Source: Comamonas sp. Y33R10-2 (GTDB taxonomy: Bacteria > Pseudomonadota > Gammaproteobacteria > Burkholderiales > Burkholderiaceae_C). From it: a stretch of 64,000 bases of DNA. This document shows positions 46,244 through 56,300 of this stretch, piece after piece. The notes under the pieces are model-generated. The model was not told the DNA's origin. It made no database searches and was given only the letters and a program-made list of their open reading frames with translations. The DNA lies in the NCBI RefSeq assembly GCF_019355935.1, contig NZ_CP079925.1, positions 1,426,001 to 1,490,000 of the forward strand. Reading direction: 5' to 3'. Each line of letters starts with the position of its first letter. The stretch's first letter is position 1. Position numbers and translations under genes: made by a program.

Positions 46244-46759
46244 ATGCTTCAATGGTTTACCGCCGCGCCACGGCGCACTCTGGCCCTGATGAGCGCTGCT
46301 TGTGTGGCCATGCTGGCTTTTGGCATGTATTTGCAGCATGTAGTGGGGCTTGAGCCTTGCCCCATGTGTATCGTGCAGCGCTATGCACTAATTTTGGTAG
46401 CCATCTTCACGGGCTTGGCAAGCCTTAGTGGCAAAAAAGGCTGGTGGATGAGCTTTAGCGTACTGGCTTTGCTGGCCAGTGGTTTTGGCGCTTTTGTGGC
46501 TGCACGTCAAAGTTGGCTGCAGTGGTACCCGCCTGAATTTGCGACCTGCGGGCGCGACTTTTACGGAATGATTGAGCACTACTCTTTCAGCCGCTCGATC
46601 CCTATGATTTTCCAAGGCTCAGGTGACTGCGCTGCTATTGACTGGACCTTCATGGGCGGCTCCATTGCCAACTGGTCCTTTATCTGCTTTGCAGTATTTT
46701 TTGTTACAACTGCCACGCTGCTGATTAAGGCAGGAAAGTCTAGAAGCTATGCTAGGTGA
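46244..46759 (+). CDS. dsbB: Disulfide bond formation protein B
   Basis: Inner-membrane quinone reductase that re-oxidises DsbA. 171 residues, four membrane helices. First periplasmic pair in EPCPMCIVQRY near 38-41; second pair in FATCGRDFYG near 104 and GSGDCAAIDW near 129. ATG 46244 follows a TTG at 46241, either possible. It lies 450 bp upstream of the cysteine-rich giant surface protein but is separated by a terminator. Confidence 0.94.
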   Translation: MLQWFTAAPRRTLALMSAACVAMLAFGMYLQHVVGLEPCPMCIVQRYALILVAIFTGLASLSGKKGWWMSFSVLALLASGFGAFVAARQSWLQWYPPEFATCGRDFYGMIEHYSFSRSIPMIFQGSGDCAAIDWTFMGGSIANWSFICFAVFFVTTATLLIKAGKSRSYAR

Positions 46760-46856
46760 GGTCTTCTTGCAGTGCCCTACGTTCTGCCTAGTTTCATTAA
46801 TTTGAAAATACGATCTTCTATCAGCTATTAAAAGAGTCTAATTTTCTTCTTCATCA

Positions 46857-46884
46857 CTAAAAGCGCCTTTGGGTGCTTTTTTTG
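46857..46884 (+). terminator. Intrinsic terminator after dsbB
   Basis: AAAAGCGCC-TTT-GGGTGCTTTTTTT: imperfect 8-9 bp stem with a T run, about 100 bases after dsbB. Confidence 0.7.
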
Positions 46885-47209
46885 TTCGTTGCTGTAGGCG
46901 ATTAAGCAGTTCAATACAGAAAAGAAAGTTAACAATTCAAGATACCTTCAAATGTCAGAAAGTTGTTTTTTAGAAACAAAAGTATCAATTAGTTGATTGG
47001 TGTTAACAACTTTTTTACTGCTACGTATGTCCGTGCTTTTTATTGACTCTTGTGCAAACGGCGGCGGTTGTCGTGTAGGACTGGGATTACGCAAGATTTG
47101 TATTGTCAATAGATTTCAGAGTGCACCCTGAAGGTATCATTTTGTAACTTTGTTTACCTCTGTCAGCAAAACGACAATCTTCCAAGTTTTACTATTTGGT
47201 ACCAAAGTC
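46885..47209. other. AT-rich upstream region of the giant surface gene
   Basis: About 325 bp, visibly AT-rich compared with its neighbours. It has GTTAAC twice (46928 and 47002) and the runs TAGAAACAAAAG and CTTTTTTA. No clear -35/-10 pair. It probably holds the promoter of the two-gene surface locus. Confidence 0.45.
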
Positions 47210-50200
47210 ATGGGGCGGTTGACGTTATTGAGTTGGTTGGCGCGAATTTTGCTGGCGCTGCAGATGTTGTGGCTACCGCAAGCTGTCTTGGCTGCAGCGT
47301 ATGCGACGGGTGGCGAAGGTAATTATAAAAACGAGATTTTGTGGCTGACTTGGGGTGGTGGGGCACTGGGTAAGCCTGATGTCATCTTGGCCGATGGTGC
47401 AAAGACTTCTGCAAGCTACAAGGTCGCGGATGGCCAGTGGCTTGAAGTCACCTGTTCGCTGAAGAAAACATCTGGTATCACTCTGAAAAGCTATGCGCCC
47501 GGTCAATGGAAAGAGGATCGGTTGGGGGCTCTCTATAGCGTCGGCACCTACGACCCTACGAAAAGTTATGACGGTAGATCTGGAAATCCAAAGCCAGCCG
47601 AGAATCCCAACAAACTGGTCAACGGCATCATGGTGTCGGGCCAGACGGTACAGTTTGATGTTACCTGCACTTCCTTGCTGGGCGGGCGTCCGCTGATGCA
47701 GCGGGGTTTTGTTATTGCCGATGCCGAAGCAATGAGCGGACCTGAGTATTTGCAGGGCAAAGGCGACGGAGAGTGGTATCTGATTGACAAGTATCTTGAT
47801 ACAGGTGCAGTCGGCTCTTCGTACCTGCTGGGCGGCAGTGACTCAGGAACCGCCAAGTTCAGTGTGGCTGATGGTGACGGTAAGCGAACTGCTGTTACTT
47901 TTTTAAAGTTCAAGACCCCCGCGTCGCAACAAACCATGGGCTTTGAAATGCGTGGCGGACCGAACGGCGGGATAACCGCTATGGCCATCGGCCTAGTGGT
48001 CCCCTATGCAGACTTTGGCGATGCGCCCCAAAGCTATGGGCAAGCCATGCATGTTATTGAAAATTTGCAGCTGAATTCTCAGAACGGCGGAGCTGCAACG
48101 GCACTGACTTCAGGCTCTACTCTCAACGACAGTCTTGCAACTCTTGCACCTGTTCATGCCAATTATTTGGGCTCTGTAGGCCCTGACTCTGAGCCTACTT
48201 CAACGTATAGCCCGACTGCTGCCGGTGACGATTTGGTCGGCCCTTCCAATGAAGAAGATGGCTGGCCACTGGCTCTCAAGAAGCTCAGCGTGCTGCAAAT
48301 TGGCGGCGCCTTTTCAGTAGATGTTGTGTGCCAAGGCTCAGGCACCGTGGCGGCGTGGGTTGATTTCAATCGCAACAATGTTTTTGATAGCTCTGAGCGA
48401 ACCTCGGCGACCTGCTCGGGGTCTAAAGCTGCTTTGAACTGGAGCAAAGTTCCGAAAGACACCAAGTCAGGCACTAGTTATGCGCGCTTGCGTTATGCCA
48501 GTGTCCCAAGCCAGTTGGAAGAGCCAACAGGGGTGGCTGATGACGGTGAGGTGGAGGACCACCTGATTGAAATTATTGCTCCCAAGCTCAGCTTGGCTAA
48601 ATCTCATAACGCAGGCACTGCGGGCTGGACTGTGGGGCAGTTGGGTGCCAAGTATTTGTTGACGGTGAGCAATAGAGGCGACATTCCTACGGGTCCCTCC
48701 ATGAGCCCGGATTTATGGAAACCGATCAAGGTTCTTGATCAGTTGCCTGTGGGTATTGCTCCTGATTGGAATGCTGCGTTGAGCATCAATGGCTGGTCAT
48801 GTACTTACGTGAGGCAAATGGTCACTTGCGAGAGCCCAACGCATTTGGCAAAAGCGGGGGCTGCTGGTAGCCAGTCCGTGATTGAGTTGCCTGTCAAAGT
48901 GGTCGCGGCCAGCCCTAGCGGTACGCTGGTGAACTTTGCGAGTGTGGCTGGTGGCGTCGATCCGCATAACGGTGGCGAGCCTCTTCCACCGGCTTCCTGT
49001 ACTGATACGAACTACTGTGCAAATACCTCGGTACAGATCAAGACGCCTGCAGTGGCAGTGAGCAAAACAGCCATGCCCGCGGACCAGTCCAAGGTCAAAG
49101 TAGATGATGTCATCACCTATAACCTGCAGGTCGTGGTTTCCGATGCAGCCACCCTGTCTCCGGTCGTGCTGACGGACACACTGGGAGCAGGCCTCGAATA
49201 TCAAGGGCTCAGCAGCAATGCTGCGGGCTTTGTGGAGGGGGGCAGTGGTTTCAAACGCAGCTTTACCTTGGCCAAGGGAACTGTTCCTGGCACCTATGCC
49301 GTTAGCTACCGTGCCAAGGTAATGGCCAGTGCCGTGTCTAAGGTTCAGAACCGGGTCTTGCCTGCGGGTGGTGGTGACCCCACAGATCCCAATGCGCCTG
49401 CTCCATCATGTGTGAGCTGCGCGACGACGCACTCCTTGGAAACACCGGTTGTGACTTACAGCAAGACCTCTAACCCGGGTCTGAATGCCGAGGTCAAGGC
49501 GGGGCAGAACATCACCTACACGCTGAGTGTGGTGGTGCAACGCTCTCAAACCACGCAAGAGGTGGTGTTGCGAGACACCTTGGGTGCAGGTCTTAAGTTT
49601 GGTGTGGTCGTGGCCAATACCGGCTTTATGGTGGCCGGCCAAGGTGGAACGCATACCTTTACCTTGCCTGCCGGTGCGGCGCCGGGGACTTACTTGGTGA
49701 GCTACACGGCAGATGTCAATCCGGCGGCCAAGAGCGCGGATTTGACGAATGTGGTGACGGCCGACAATCCGGCGGGAGGCGTACCTCCTGCGGGCTCCAT
49801 GCCAAGCTGTACAGGGCCTTGTGAGACCAGACATGTGATGAGTGCTCCGCGCATTGAGTATTCCAAGACCACCACAGCGGTCAAGGCGCAAGCGAACGAC
49901 GAGATCGAGTATGAGGTGACCGTCAAAGTCTTCGACGCGCAGACCACCTCTGAGGTGGTGCTGTCTGATACTTTGGGCGCAGACCTTGTCTTTGTGCACC
50001 CAAGCGCCACCGGTGACTTGACGGCAAATAATGCGGGATCCAATACGATTGTTTTGACTTTGCCTGCCAACAAGGCCCCCGGCACCTACAAGGTCAAATA
50101 CAAGGTCAGAGTCCAGGCGGGTGCAACAACCAATCCTTTGACGAATGCCGTGACTGCCACTGGCGGTGGTGGCACACCTGTGTGCGTGCTCTCCTGCCAG

Positions 50201-53200
50201 ACTGCGACGCCTCTGGTGACGTCCGAAGTGCGCTATAGCAAGTCCGTGGCCGTCAATGCCTCGCCTGTCAAGGTGGATGATGTGCTGACCTTTACCTTGA
50301 AGGTCGATGTCCAGACTGCCCCCACGCTGGATGAGTTGACTTTGCTGGATACGCTGGGCCAGGGGCTGGAATTTGAGAAGCAGCAGGATGCATTACCGCA
50401 GAATTGGGTGGCCAGTTATTCGGGTCAAAAGTTGACCATCAATATACCTTCGGGTTTGCCGCTTGGCTCCCATGAGTACAAGTACAAGGCAAAGGTCACT
50501 AAGGCAGCGGCAGGTTCGGTCAAGAATGCTGTGTTGGGCTCTGGTGCGGACAACCCCAGTTGCGCCATTAACTGCGCGACAGAAACGCCTGTAGCCAAGC
50601 CGGTGGTGGTGATTGCCAAAACATCTTCGTCCACTGGCGCGAAGGTGGGCGAGATCATCCCCTACACACTGACGGCAACCGTGTCGGATGCATCTTTGAC
50701 CGAGGCAGTCTCCAGCATGGTAGACAACTTGGGTCAAGGCCTTGAATTTGTGGCTGTCACATCGGCGCCTGGCTTTAGCTATTCCATCAACGGAACGTCT
50801 CTGGTGCTCACGTTGCCCAAGGGTACGGCACCTGGCACTTACCAAGTGACTTACGACACCCGAGTCACGGCAGCCGCCTTGACGAGCGTAAACAACAAGG
50901 TGGAGGGAGTTCCTACCTTGGATGGATCAACGCCTACCTGCGCAGTCAGCTGCTCAGTGACCACGCCGGTGACACGTGAGATTGACGCTGTAGATGATCC
51001 ACTGCTTCCCGTCAAAAGCACCTCCGGCTCGACCAATGCAGGCAATGCCTACACCAATGACACTTTAAATGGTGTTCCGGTGGTGCCTTCCAAGATCACC
51101 GGCAAGGTGATGACCCCGGCGACCCCCATCAACGGCGGAGGCGTCCCCGTGCTAGATGTCGAAACCGGAATCGTGTCTGTGCCCCCAGGCACCCCGGCCG
51201 GTGACTACGCCATCGTCTACCAGATCTGCGACAAGCTGCAGCCCACCTTGTGTGACACGGCCACTATCACCATCAAGGTGACAGCCTCGCCTATTGATGC
51301 CAAGGACGATACCTACACGGGCAACCGCGGTGGTGGCGATCAGGTGGTGGGCAATGCCTACTCTGAGAACGACACACTGGACGGCACGCCGTTCACGCCC
51401 GAGCGTATTACCGGCACGGTGACCACACCCGCCCAGCCTGTGGGTGGTGACCCCCGCGTGCCTGTACTCGACGTGGTGACTGGCAAGGTGACAGTGCCTT
51501 CGGGCACGCCTGCTGGTGACTACCGCATCTACTACCGCATCTGCGAGAAGCTCAACCCTGCCAATTGTGATGACGCGGTAGTGGCAGTGACGGTCAAGCC
51601 CGACGAATCGCTGCTGCGCATCGTCAAGACCGCCTCTGTTCGTACCGTCAAGATCGGCGACTTGGTGCGCTACAGCCTGCAAGTGCAAAACATTGGCGCT
51701 GTGAAAGTGGTCAACGCCAACGTGGTCGATACAGCTGCCAATGGTTTCACTTTTGTTAACGGCTCTATGAGCGCCGTGGGCTTGGGCTCGGCAGTGACTT
51801 CTTCGGGTGTGCGCCCCGTGCAGTTCAGCGGTGTCACGCTGGATGTGGGCCAAAGCGGCACCATTGTCTACATGATGCGTGTGGGTGCCGGCGTGCGCCC
51901 GGGCAACCATGTCAATACCGCCTTTGCCAAGAACGGCGTGGGTGACAGCATCTCTAACCAAGCCACCGCTTCGGTGGAGTTGGTCAGCGATCCGTTGCTC
52001 GATGATTCGCTGATCTACGGCACGGTGTTTGACGACCGTGACCGCGATGGCTGGCAAGACAGCGCCAAGCTCACTGGTCTCAAGGCCCAAGGCGGCTTTG
52101 CGCCCGGCGCTTACATCGCCAACTCCACCACCGTGGATAAGGGGGATGACGCAGGTGCTGTGCCTCAGGCCGATGCCAGCTCGCCGCTGCTGCATGGCTT
52201 GACACTGGGCAGTATTGCTGCGCGCCAGTCTGAAGCCGATCCCGTGGCCAAGCACACCGTGGTGATTCACCAAAAGCTGCAATCGCTGGACTTTACGGAT
52301 GATTTTGTGCTGACCAGCGATCAAGGCATCACCGTGCGCATGAACGCTGCAGGCCTAAGCCGCATTGAGAAAACAGGCGAAGCAGCTGCCGGTCGCAATG
52401 CCGCTGAGATTGCGGTGGAGCGCAAGATCAGCCAAACGGCTCAAGGCTACGCGGTGGACTACATCATTCAAAGCACTGGCATTGATGAACGCGGTATCCC
52501 CGGCGTGCGTGTGGCTTCGGTTGAAGGCCTTTTGATGGAAACCGACCCCTTTGGCCGCTACCACTTGGCGGGCGTCAACGGCGGTCGTTGGGAGCGTGGT
52601 CGTCACTTCATCTTGAAGGTAGACCCCAGCACTTTGCCTGCTGGCGCTGAGTTCACTACCAGCAACCCCTTGCTGCGCCGTGTCACTCCGGGCCTGCCCG
52701 TGCGCTTTGACTTTGGCGTGCAGCTCAATCCCGAGTTCATGGCCGGTGAGCAAAAAATGGTTGAGATCGAATTGGGCAGCGTGCTGTTTGCCGCAGGCTC
52801 CAGCGAGATTCGCAGCCTGTACCTAGGTGAGGCTAGCGTGATCGCCCAAGTCGCTGCCAAGCTGCAGCAGTACCGAGGCGGTGAGTTGCTCATTAGCGCC
52901 AATGGCGAAAGCGATGCCATGGCCTTTGCCCGGGCTGAAGCCGTGCGCAAGGCCGTGACTGAGAAGCTGCCAGCCGAAGTGCAGGCCGCGACCAAGGTCA
53001 GCGTGCGTCGCGATGTGAGCGATGCCAACAGCATCGTCAGCGGTGTGACGGCCAATGGTGCGGTGTTGGGCAGCGTGCTGTTTGACACTGACAAGTCTGT
53101 GGTTCGTCCTGAGTATCAGGCGCTGCTGGCCAAGGTGGCTGCGTACTTGAACGAGCAGGCCACCACGCAAGGAGCTGCTCAAGATGCGAGCGTGGTCAGC

Positions 53201-53389
53201 ATCGTCGGTCACACCGACGTAAGAGCCAGCCATGCCTATAACCAGAAGCTGGGCCTGGCACGAGCCAAGGCGGTGTATGAGGCGCTGCTGCCTCATCTGT
53301 CTGACGCGCTGAGAAAGCGTATTGAGGTCAAGACCGAGGCGCACACCGCCCCAGTCCTGCACTTCGTCCAGAAAGCCGCGTCCCACTGA
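47210..53389 (+). CDS. Giant secreted repeat protein with C-terminal OmpA domain
   Basis: 2059 residues from ATG 47210; the frame also opens at TTG 47150. Signal peptide MGRLTLLSWLARILLALQML... ending near VLAAAYA. Then a non-repeated CshA/GEVED-like head (YADFGDAPQSYG; WVDFNRNNVFD; GEVEDHLIEI), a DUF11-type domain (48589-49040), five repeats of about 125 residues sharing DTLG(A/Q)(G/D)L and ending in a Cys pair (49049-50980), two Ig/cadherin-like repeats with GNAY (50988-51605), another DUF11-type domain, an SdrD-B-like block (YGTVFDDRDRDGWQD), one degenerate and one intact OmpA-type domain (53062-53386; HTDVRASHAYNQKLGLARAKAV). Probably surface-exposed, peptidoglycan-anchored; function unknown. 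Followed by the barrel gene 10 bp later. Confidence 0.85.
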   Translation: MGRLTLLSWLARILLALQMLWLPQAVLAAAYATGGEGNYKNEILWLTWGGGALGKPDVILADGAKTSASYKVADGQWLEVTCSLKKTSGITLKSYAPGQWKEDRLGALYSVGTYDPTKSYDGRSGNPKPAENPNKLVNGIMVSGQTVQFDVTCTSLLGGRPLMQRGFVIADAEAMSGPEYLQGKGDGEWYLIDKYLDTGAVGSSYLLGGSDSGTAKFSVADGDGKRTAVTFLKFKTPASQQTMGFEMRGGPNGGITAMAIGLVVPYADFGDAPQSYGQAMHVIENLQLNSQNGGAATALTSGSTLNDSLATLAPVHANYLGSVGPDSEPTSTYSPTAAGDDLVGPSNEEDGWPLALKKLSVLQIGGAFSVDVVCQGSGTVAAWVDFNRNNVFDSSERTSATCSGSKAALNWSKVPKDTKSGTSYARLRYASVPSQLEEPTGVADDGEVEDHLIEIIAPKLSLAKSHNAGTAGWTVGQLGAKYLLTVSNRGDIPTGPSMSPDLWKPIKVLDQLPVGIAPDWNAALSINGWSCTYVRQMVTCESPTHLAKAGAAGSQSVIELPVKVVAASPSGTLVNFASVAGGVDPHNGGEPLPPASCTDTNYCANTSVQIKTPAVAVSKTAMPADQSKVKVDDVITYNLQVVVSDAATLSPVVLTDTLGAGLEYQGLSSNAAGFVEGGSGFKRSFTLAKGTVPGTYAVSYRAKVMASAVSKVQNRVLPAGGGDPTDPNAPAPSCVSCATTHSLETPVVTYSKTSNPGLNAEVKAGQNITYTLSVVVQRSQTTQEVVLRDTLGAGLKFGVVVANTGFMVAGQGGTHTFTLPAGAAPGTYLVSYTADVNPAAKSADLTNVVTADNPAGGVPPAGSMPSCTGPCETRHVMSAPRIEYSKTTTAVKAQANDEIEYEVTVKVFDAQTTSEVVLSDTLGADLVFVHPSATGDLTANNAGSNTIVLTLPANKAPGTYKVKYKVRVQAGATTNPLTNAVTATGGGGTPVCVLSCQTATPLVTSEVRYSKSVAVNASPVKVDDVLTFTLKVDVQTAPTLDELTLLDTLGQGLEFEKQQDALPQNWVASYSGQKLTINIPSGLPLGSHEYKYKAKVTKAAAGSVKNAVLGSGADNPSCAINCATETPVAKPVVVIAKTSSSTGAKVGEIIPYTLTATVSDASLTEAVSSMVDNLGQGLEFVAVTSAPGFSYSINGTSLVLTLPKGTAPGTYQVTYDTRVTAAALTSVNNKVEGVPTLDGSTPTCAVSCSVTTPVTREIDAVDDPLLPVKSTSGSTNAGNAYTNDTLNGVPVVPSKITGKVMTPATPINGGGVPVLDVETGIVSVPPGTPAGDYAIVYQICDKLQPTLCDTATITIKVTASPIDAKDDTYTGNRGGGDQVVGNAYSENDTLDGTPFTPERITGTVTTPAQPVGGDPRVPVLDVVTGKVTVPSGTPAGDYRIYYRICEKLNPANCDDAVVAVTVKPDESLLRIVKTASVRTVKIGDLVRYSLQVQNIGAVKVVNANVVDTAANGFTFVNGSMSAVGLGSAVTSSGVRPVQFSGVTLDVGQSGTIVYMMRVGAGVRPGNHVNTAFAKNGVGDSISNQATASVELVSDPLLDDSLIYGTVFDDRDRDGWQDSAKLTGLKAQGGFAPGAYIANSTTVDKGDDAGAVPQADASSPLLHGLTLGSIAARQSEADPVAKHTVVIHQKLQSLDFTDDFVLTSDQGITVRMNAAGLSRIEKTGEAAAGRNAAEIAVERKISQTAQGYAVDYIIQSTGIDERGIPGVRVASVEGLLMETDPFGRYHLAGVNGGRWERGRHFILKVDPSTLPAGAEFTTSNPLLRRVTPGLPVRFDFGVQLNPEFMAGEQKMVEIELGSVLFAAGSSEIRSLYLGEASVIAQVAAKLQQYRGGELLISANGESDAMAFARAEAVRKAVTEKLPAEVQAATKVSVRRDVSDANSIVSGVTANGAVLGSVLFDTDKSVVRPEYQALLAKVAAYLNEQATTQGAAQDASVVSIVGHTDVRASHAYNQKLGLARAKAVYEALLPHLSDALRKRIEVKTEAHTAPVLHFVQKAASH

Positions 53390-53399
53390 ACTGCTGATC

Positions 53400-56300
53400 A
53401 TGAAAATTAAATTGCTTGACTACACCATCATGAGTTTGATGGCGGGTACGGCGGCTGGAGTTTGGGCCGCTGAAAATCAAAATGTCGCACCTGTGGCGGC
53501 ATCTACTCCTAAAACTGAAGCACTACCTCTAAGCACTGCTTGCACTCAAGGCCATTGCGACGCAAACGGCAAGCTTTTGTTTCGCCTGCAGTCGCAAAGC
53601 TATGACCAGCCTTTGACTGCGGACACCACGCGCCAGTCCAGCTCTGAGCAGCTGGCGCCAGATCGCCGAGTCTCGCTAGGCCTTAAGTCTCCGGGCAAGG
53701 CTGATGTGCGCGGGCGCTTTTCTTTCTCGCTGCCCGATGGTGGTGTGATCTGGGCGACTGAAGACCCGACACTGGGCCGTGCCGAGCTGACAGCTTCCGG
53801 CCCCACCTTGGTGCCAATGGATATGGGCCGCATCACCAAGCCCGTCAACTTCTACGTGCGCAGCAACTACCCGGACTTCATCGAGCGCATGGAGCTGCTG
53901 GTGTTTCGCAGCAGTGACACCGACTTTGTCAAACCCGTGGCCACCGTGCCTTTGAAGGTGGGGGCGGTTGTCTCCACCGAATGGAATGGCAAGCTCTCTG
54001 AGGATTACCGCTACCGCGTGGGCGATGAGCTGATCTACATCGTGCGCGCCTATGCCAAGCCCGGTGCAGATGGCAAGAGCGTTCAGTTCGACGAAACCTA
54101 CCCCAACAAATTCCAGCTGGTCACCCCGCAAGATGAGCAGCGTGCCAACACGCTGCTTCGTGACAACTTGGAAAAGTCCATGAATAGCTCGCTGTCTTTG
54201 CAGCAAGCTTTGCAGCAAAGCCTGATCAACAGCGCTTTTGCGGGCAATGGTCTGCGTTTGCAGAACATTCCTTTTTATGGCTCGCGAGTCCGGGTTCAGG
54301 GTCGCAACATCCCGGGCGGCACCTCGCTGAGCATCAACGGCCAAAGATACCCGGTGGACATGGAAGGCAAGTTTGTTGCCGAGTACATGATGCCCGTGGG
54401 CCAGCATGTGTTTGATGTGGCGGTGGATGGCCGCTCTGGCAAGACTGAGCGCAAGCTGGGTGTTGATGTCAGCGGCGAATACTTCTTTGGTGTGGCTTTG
54501 GCGGATGTGACTTTGCAAGGCAATCGCCTCAGCGGCTCGCATGAAGGTTTTAAGCAAGAAGGCAGAGACAAAGACTTGCTCACCGATGCCCACTTGGCTT
54601 TTTATCTCAAGACCAAGCTGCAGTCCAAGTATTTGGTGACGGCGCAGGCCGACACCACCGAGCGCCCCATTGGCAGCCTGTTCAACGGCTTTACCGATAC
54701 CTATGCCCGTGACGTCTTTCGCCGCCTCGACCCTGATCAGTACTACCTGACCTATGGCGATGATTCCACGACGACCCGCGACGTGGACAGCCAAGGCCGC
54801 ATGTATGTGCGTGCCGACTGGGACAAGAACCAAGCCCTGTGGGGCAACTACTCCACGGGCCTGACGGGTACCGAGTTTGCGCAATACCAGCGCTCGCTGT
54901 ATGGCGCTGCCGCCAACTTGCGCAGCAACGAGACCACGCAACTGGGCGAGGCTAAGTCCCAGCTGCGTGTGTTTGGCTCTGACAGCAACACCGCCCATGG
55001 CCACACCGAGCTGCTGGGCACGGGCGGCAGCCTCTACTACCTGCGCCACACCGACATCATGCCTGGCTCCGACATCGTCATGCTAGAAGTGCGTGACCGC
55101 GCCACCGGCCGCACCATCAGCAGCCAGCAACTGGTGCGCGGTGCGGACTATGAAGTGGACTCTTACCAGGGCCGCATCATCAACCGCCGCCCGCTGGCCC
55201 AGATTGCCAGCGAAAGCAGCAACACCATCACCCGTGATGCACCGCTTTCTGGCTACGAGCAGCGCCTGCTGGTGGACTATGAATACGCTCCTAGCGACCT
55301 GCGCAAAAACATGACTGTAGGTGGCCGCGGCAAGCAATGGATTGGTGAGCATGTGGCCGTGGGCGGCACCTATGTGGACGAGCAAAACGAGGGTGATGAC
55401 TACAAACTCAAAAGCGTAGACGTCACCTTGCAAGCCGGCCGGGGCACTTACCTCAAGGTCGAGCGCAGCCAAAGCCAGTCCACCAGCGTGCCCGTTTTCT
55501 TCTCGGACAACGGTGGCTTGAGCTTTGCCCGTCTCAACCCCGTCGCTGCGCGCAAGGGCGATGCCATGTCGGTGGAGGCCCGCGCTAACCTGCAAGAGCA
55601 GGGCATCACCCAAAGCGCTTGGAGCACAGGCGCATGGTGGCGCAAGGTCGATGCCGGTTTTTCCACCGCCCGCACCGACTATCTGGGGCGTGATGTCACC
55701 GAATACGGTGCGGAGCTGCTGGGCGAGCTGCGCCGTGATATGACGCTCTTTGCCAAGCACAGCCGTGCCGAGCGAGGCGGTGAGTCGCTGACTCAAACCC
55801 AAGTTACCACCGAGTGGCGCATGGATGACCAGCGCGCGCTGACTGCCGAGCTGCGCCGTGTGGATGAAGAGCGCTACAGCGGCCAAGGCATTGGCAGCTT
55901 GGCGGCCCTGAAGTACCGCCAGCGCATGAGCCCATCGCTAGAGCTATACGGCATTGGCCAGACCACGCTGGACAACGATGGCGGAAAATACCGCAACAAC
56001 GATGCGTTGACTGCTGGTGCCCGCTATTTGTTTGGCAACCAGTCCTCCGTCAGTGGTGAAGCCACCCACGGCAGCCGCGGTAATGCCGTAACGCTGTCGG
56101 GGGAGTACAGACTCACGCCAGAGCACAGCTTTTATGGCGGCTACACCGTATCGACGGATACGACCCAGTACGACAGCCTGTTTAACAACGGCAAGCTCCC
56201 GGGCCTGACGCTGGGCCAGCGCTGGCGCCTGAGCCAGCGCACCAACATCTTTAACGAAAGCCAGTACTTGAAGGACCCGCGCACCGGCAGCGGTTTGGCC

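Noticed and set aside
51152..52324. 390-codon minus-strand frame within the giant surface gene
   Set aside because: Antisense to recognisable Ig-like and DUF11-like repeats; no start signal or motif.
53676..55049. 457-codon minus-strand frame within the barrel gene
   Set aside because: Shadow of the GC-rich barrel gene; composition rich in Ala/His/Gln/Arg and no domain or ribosome site.
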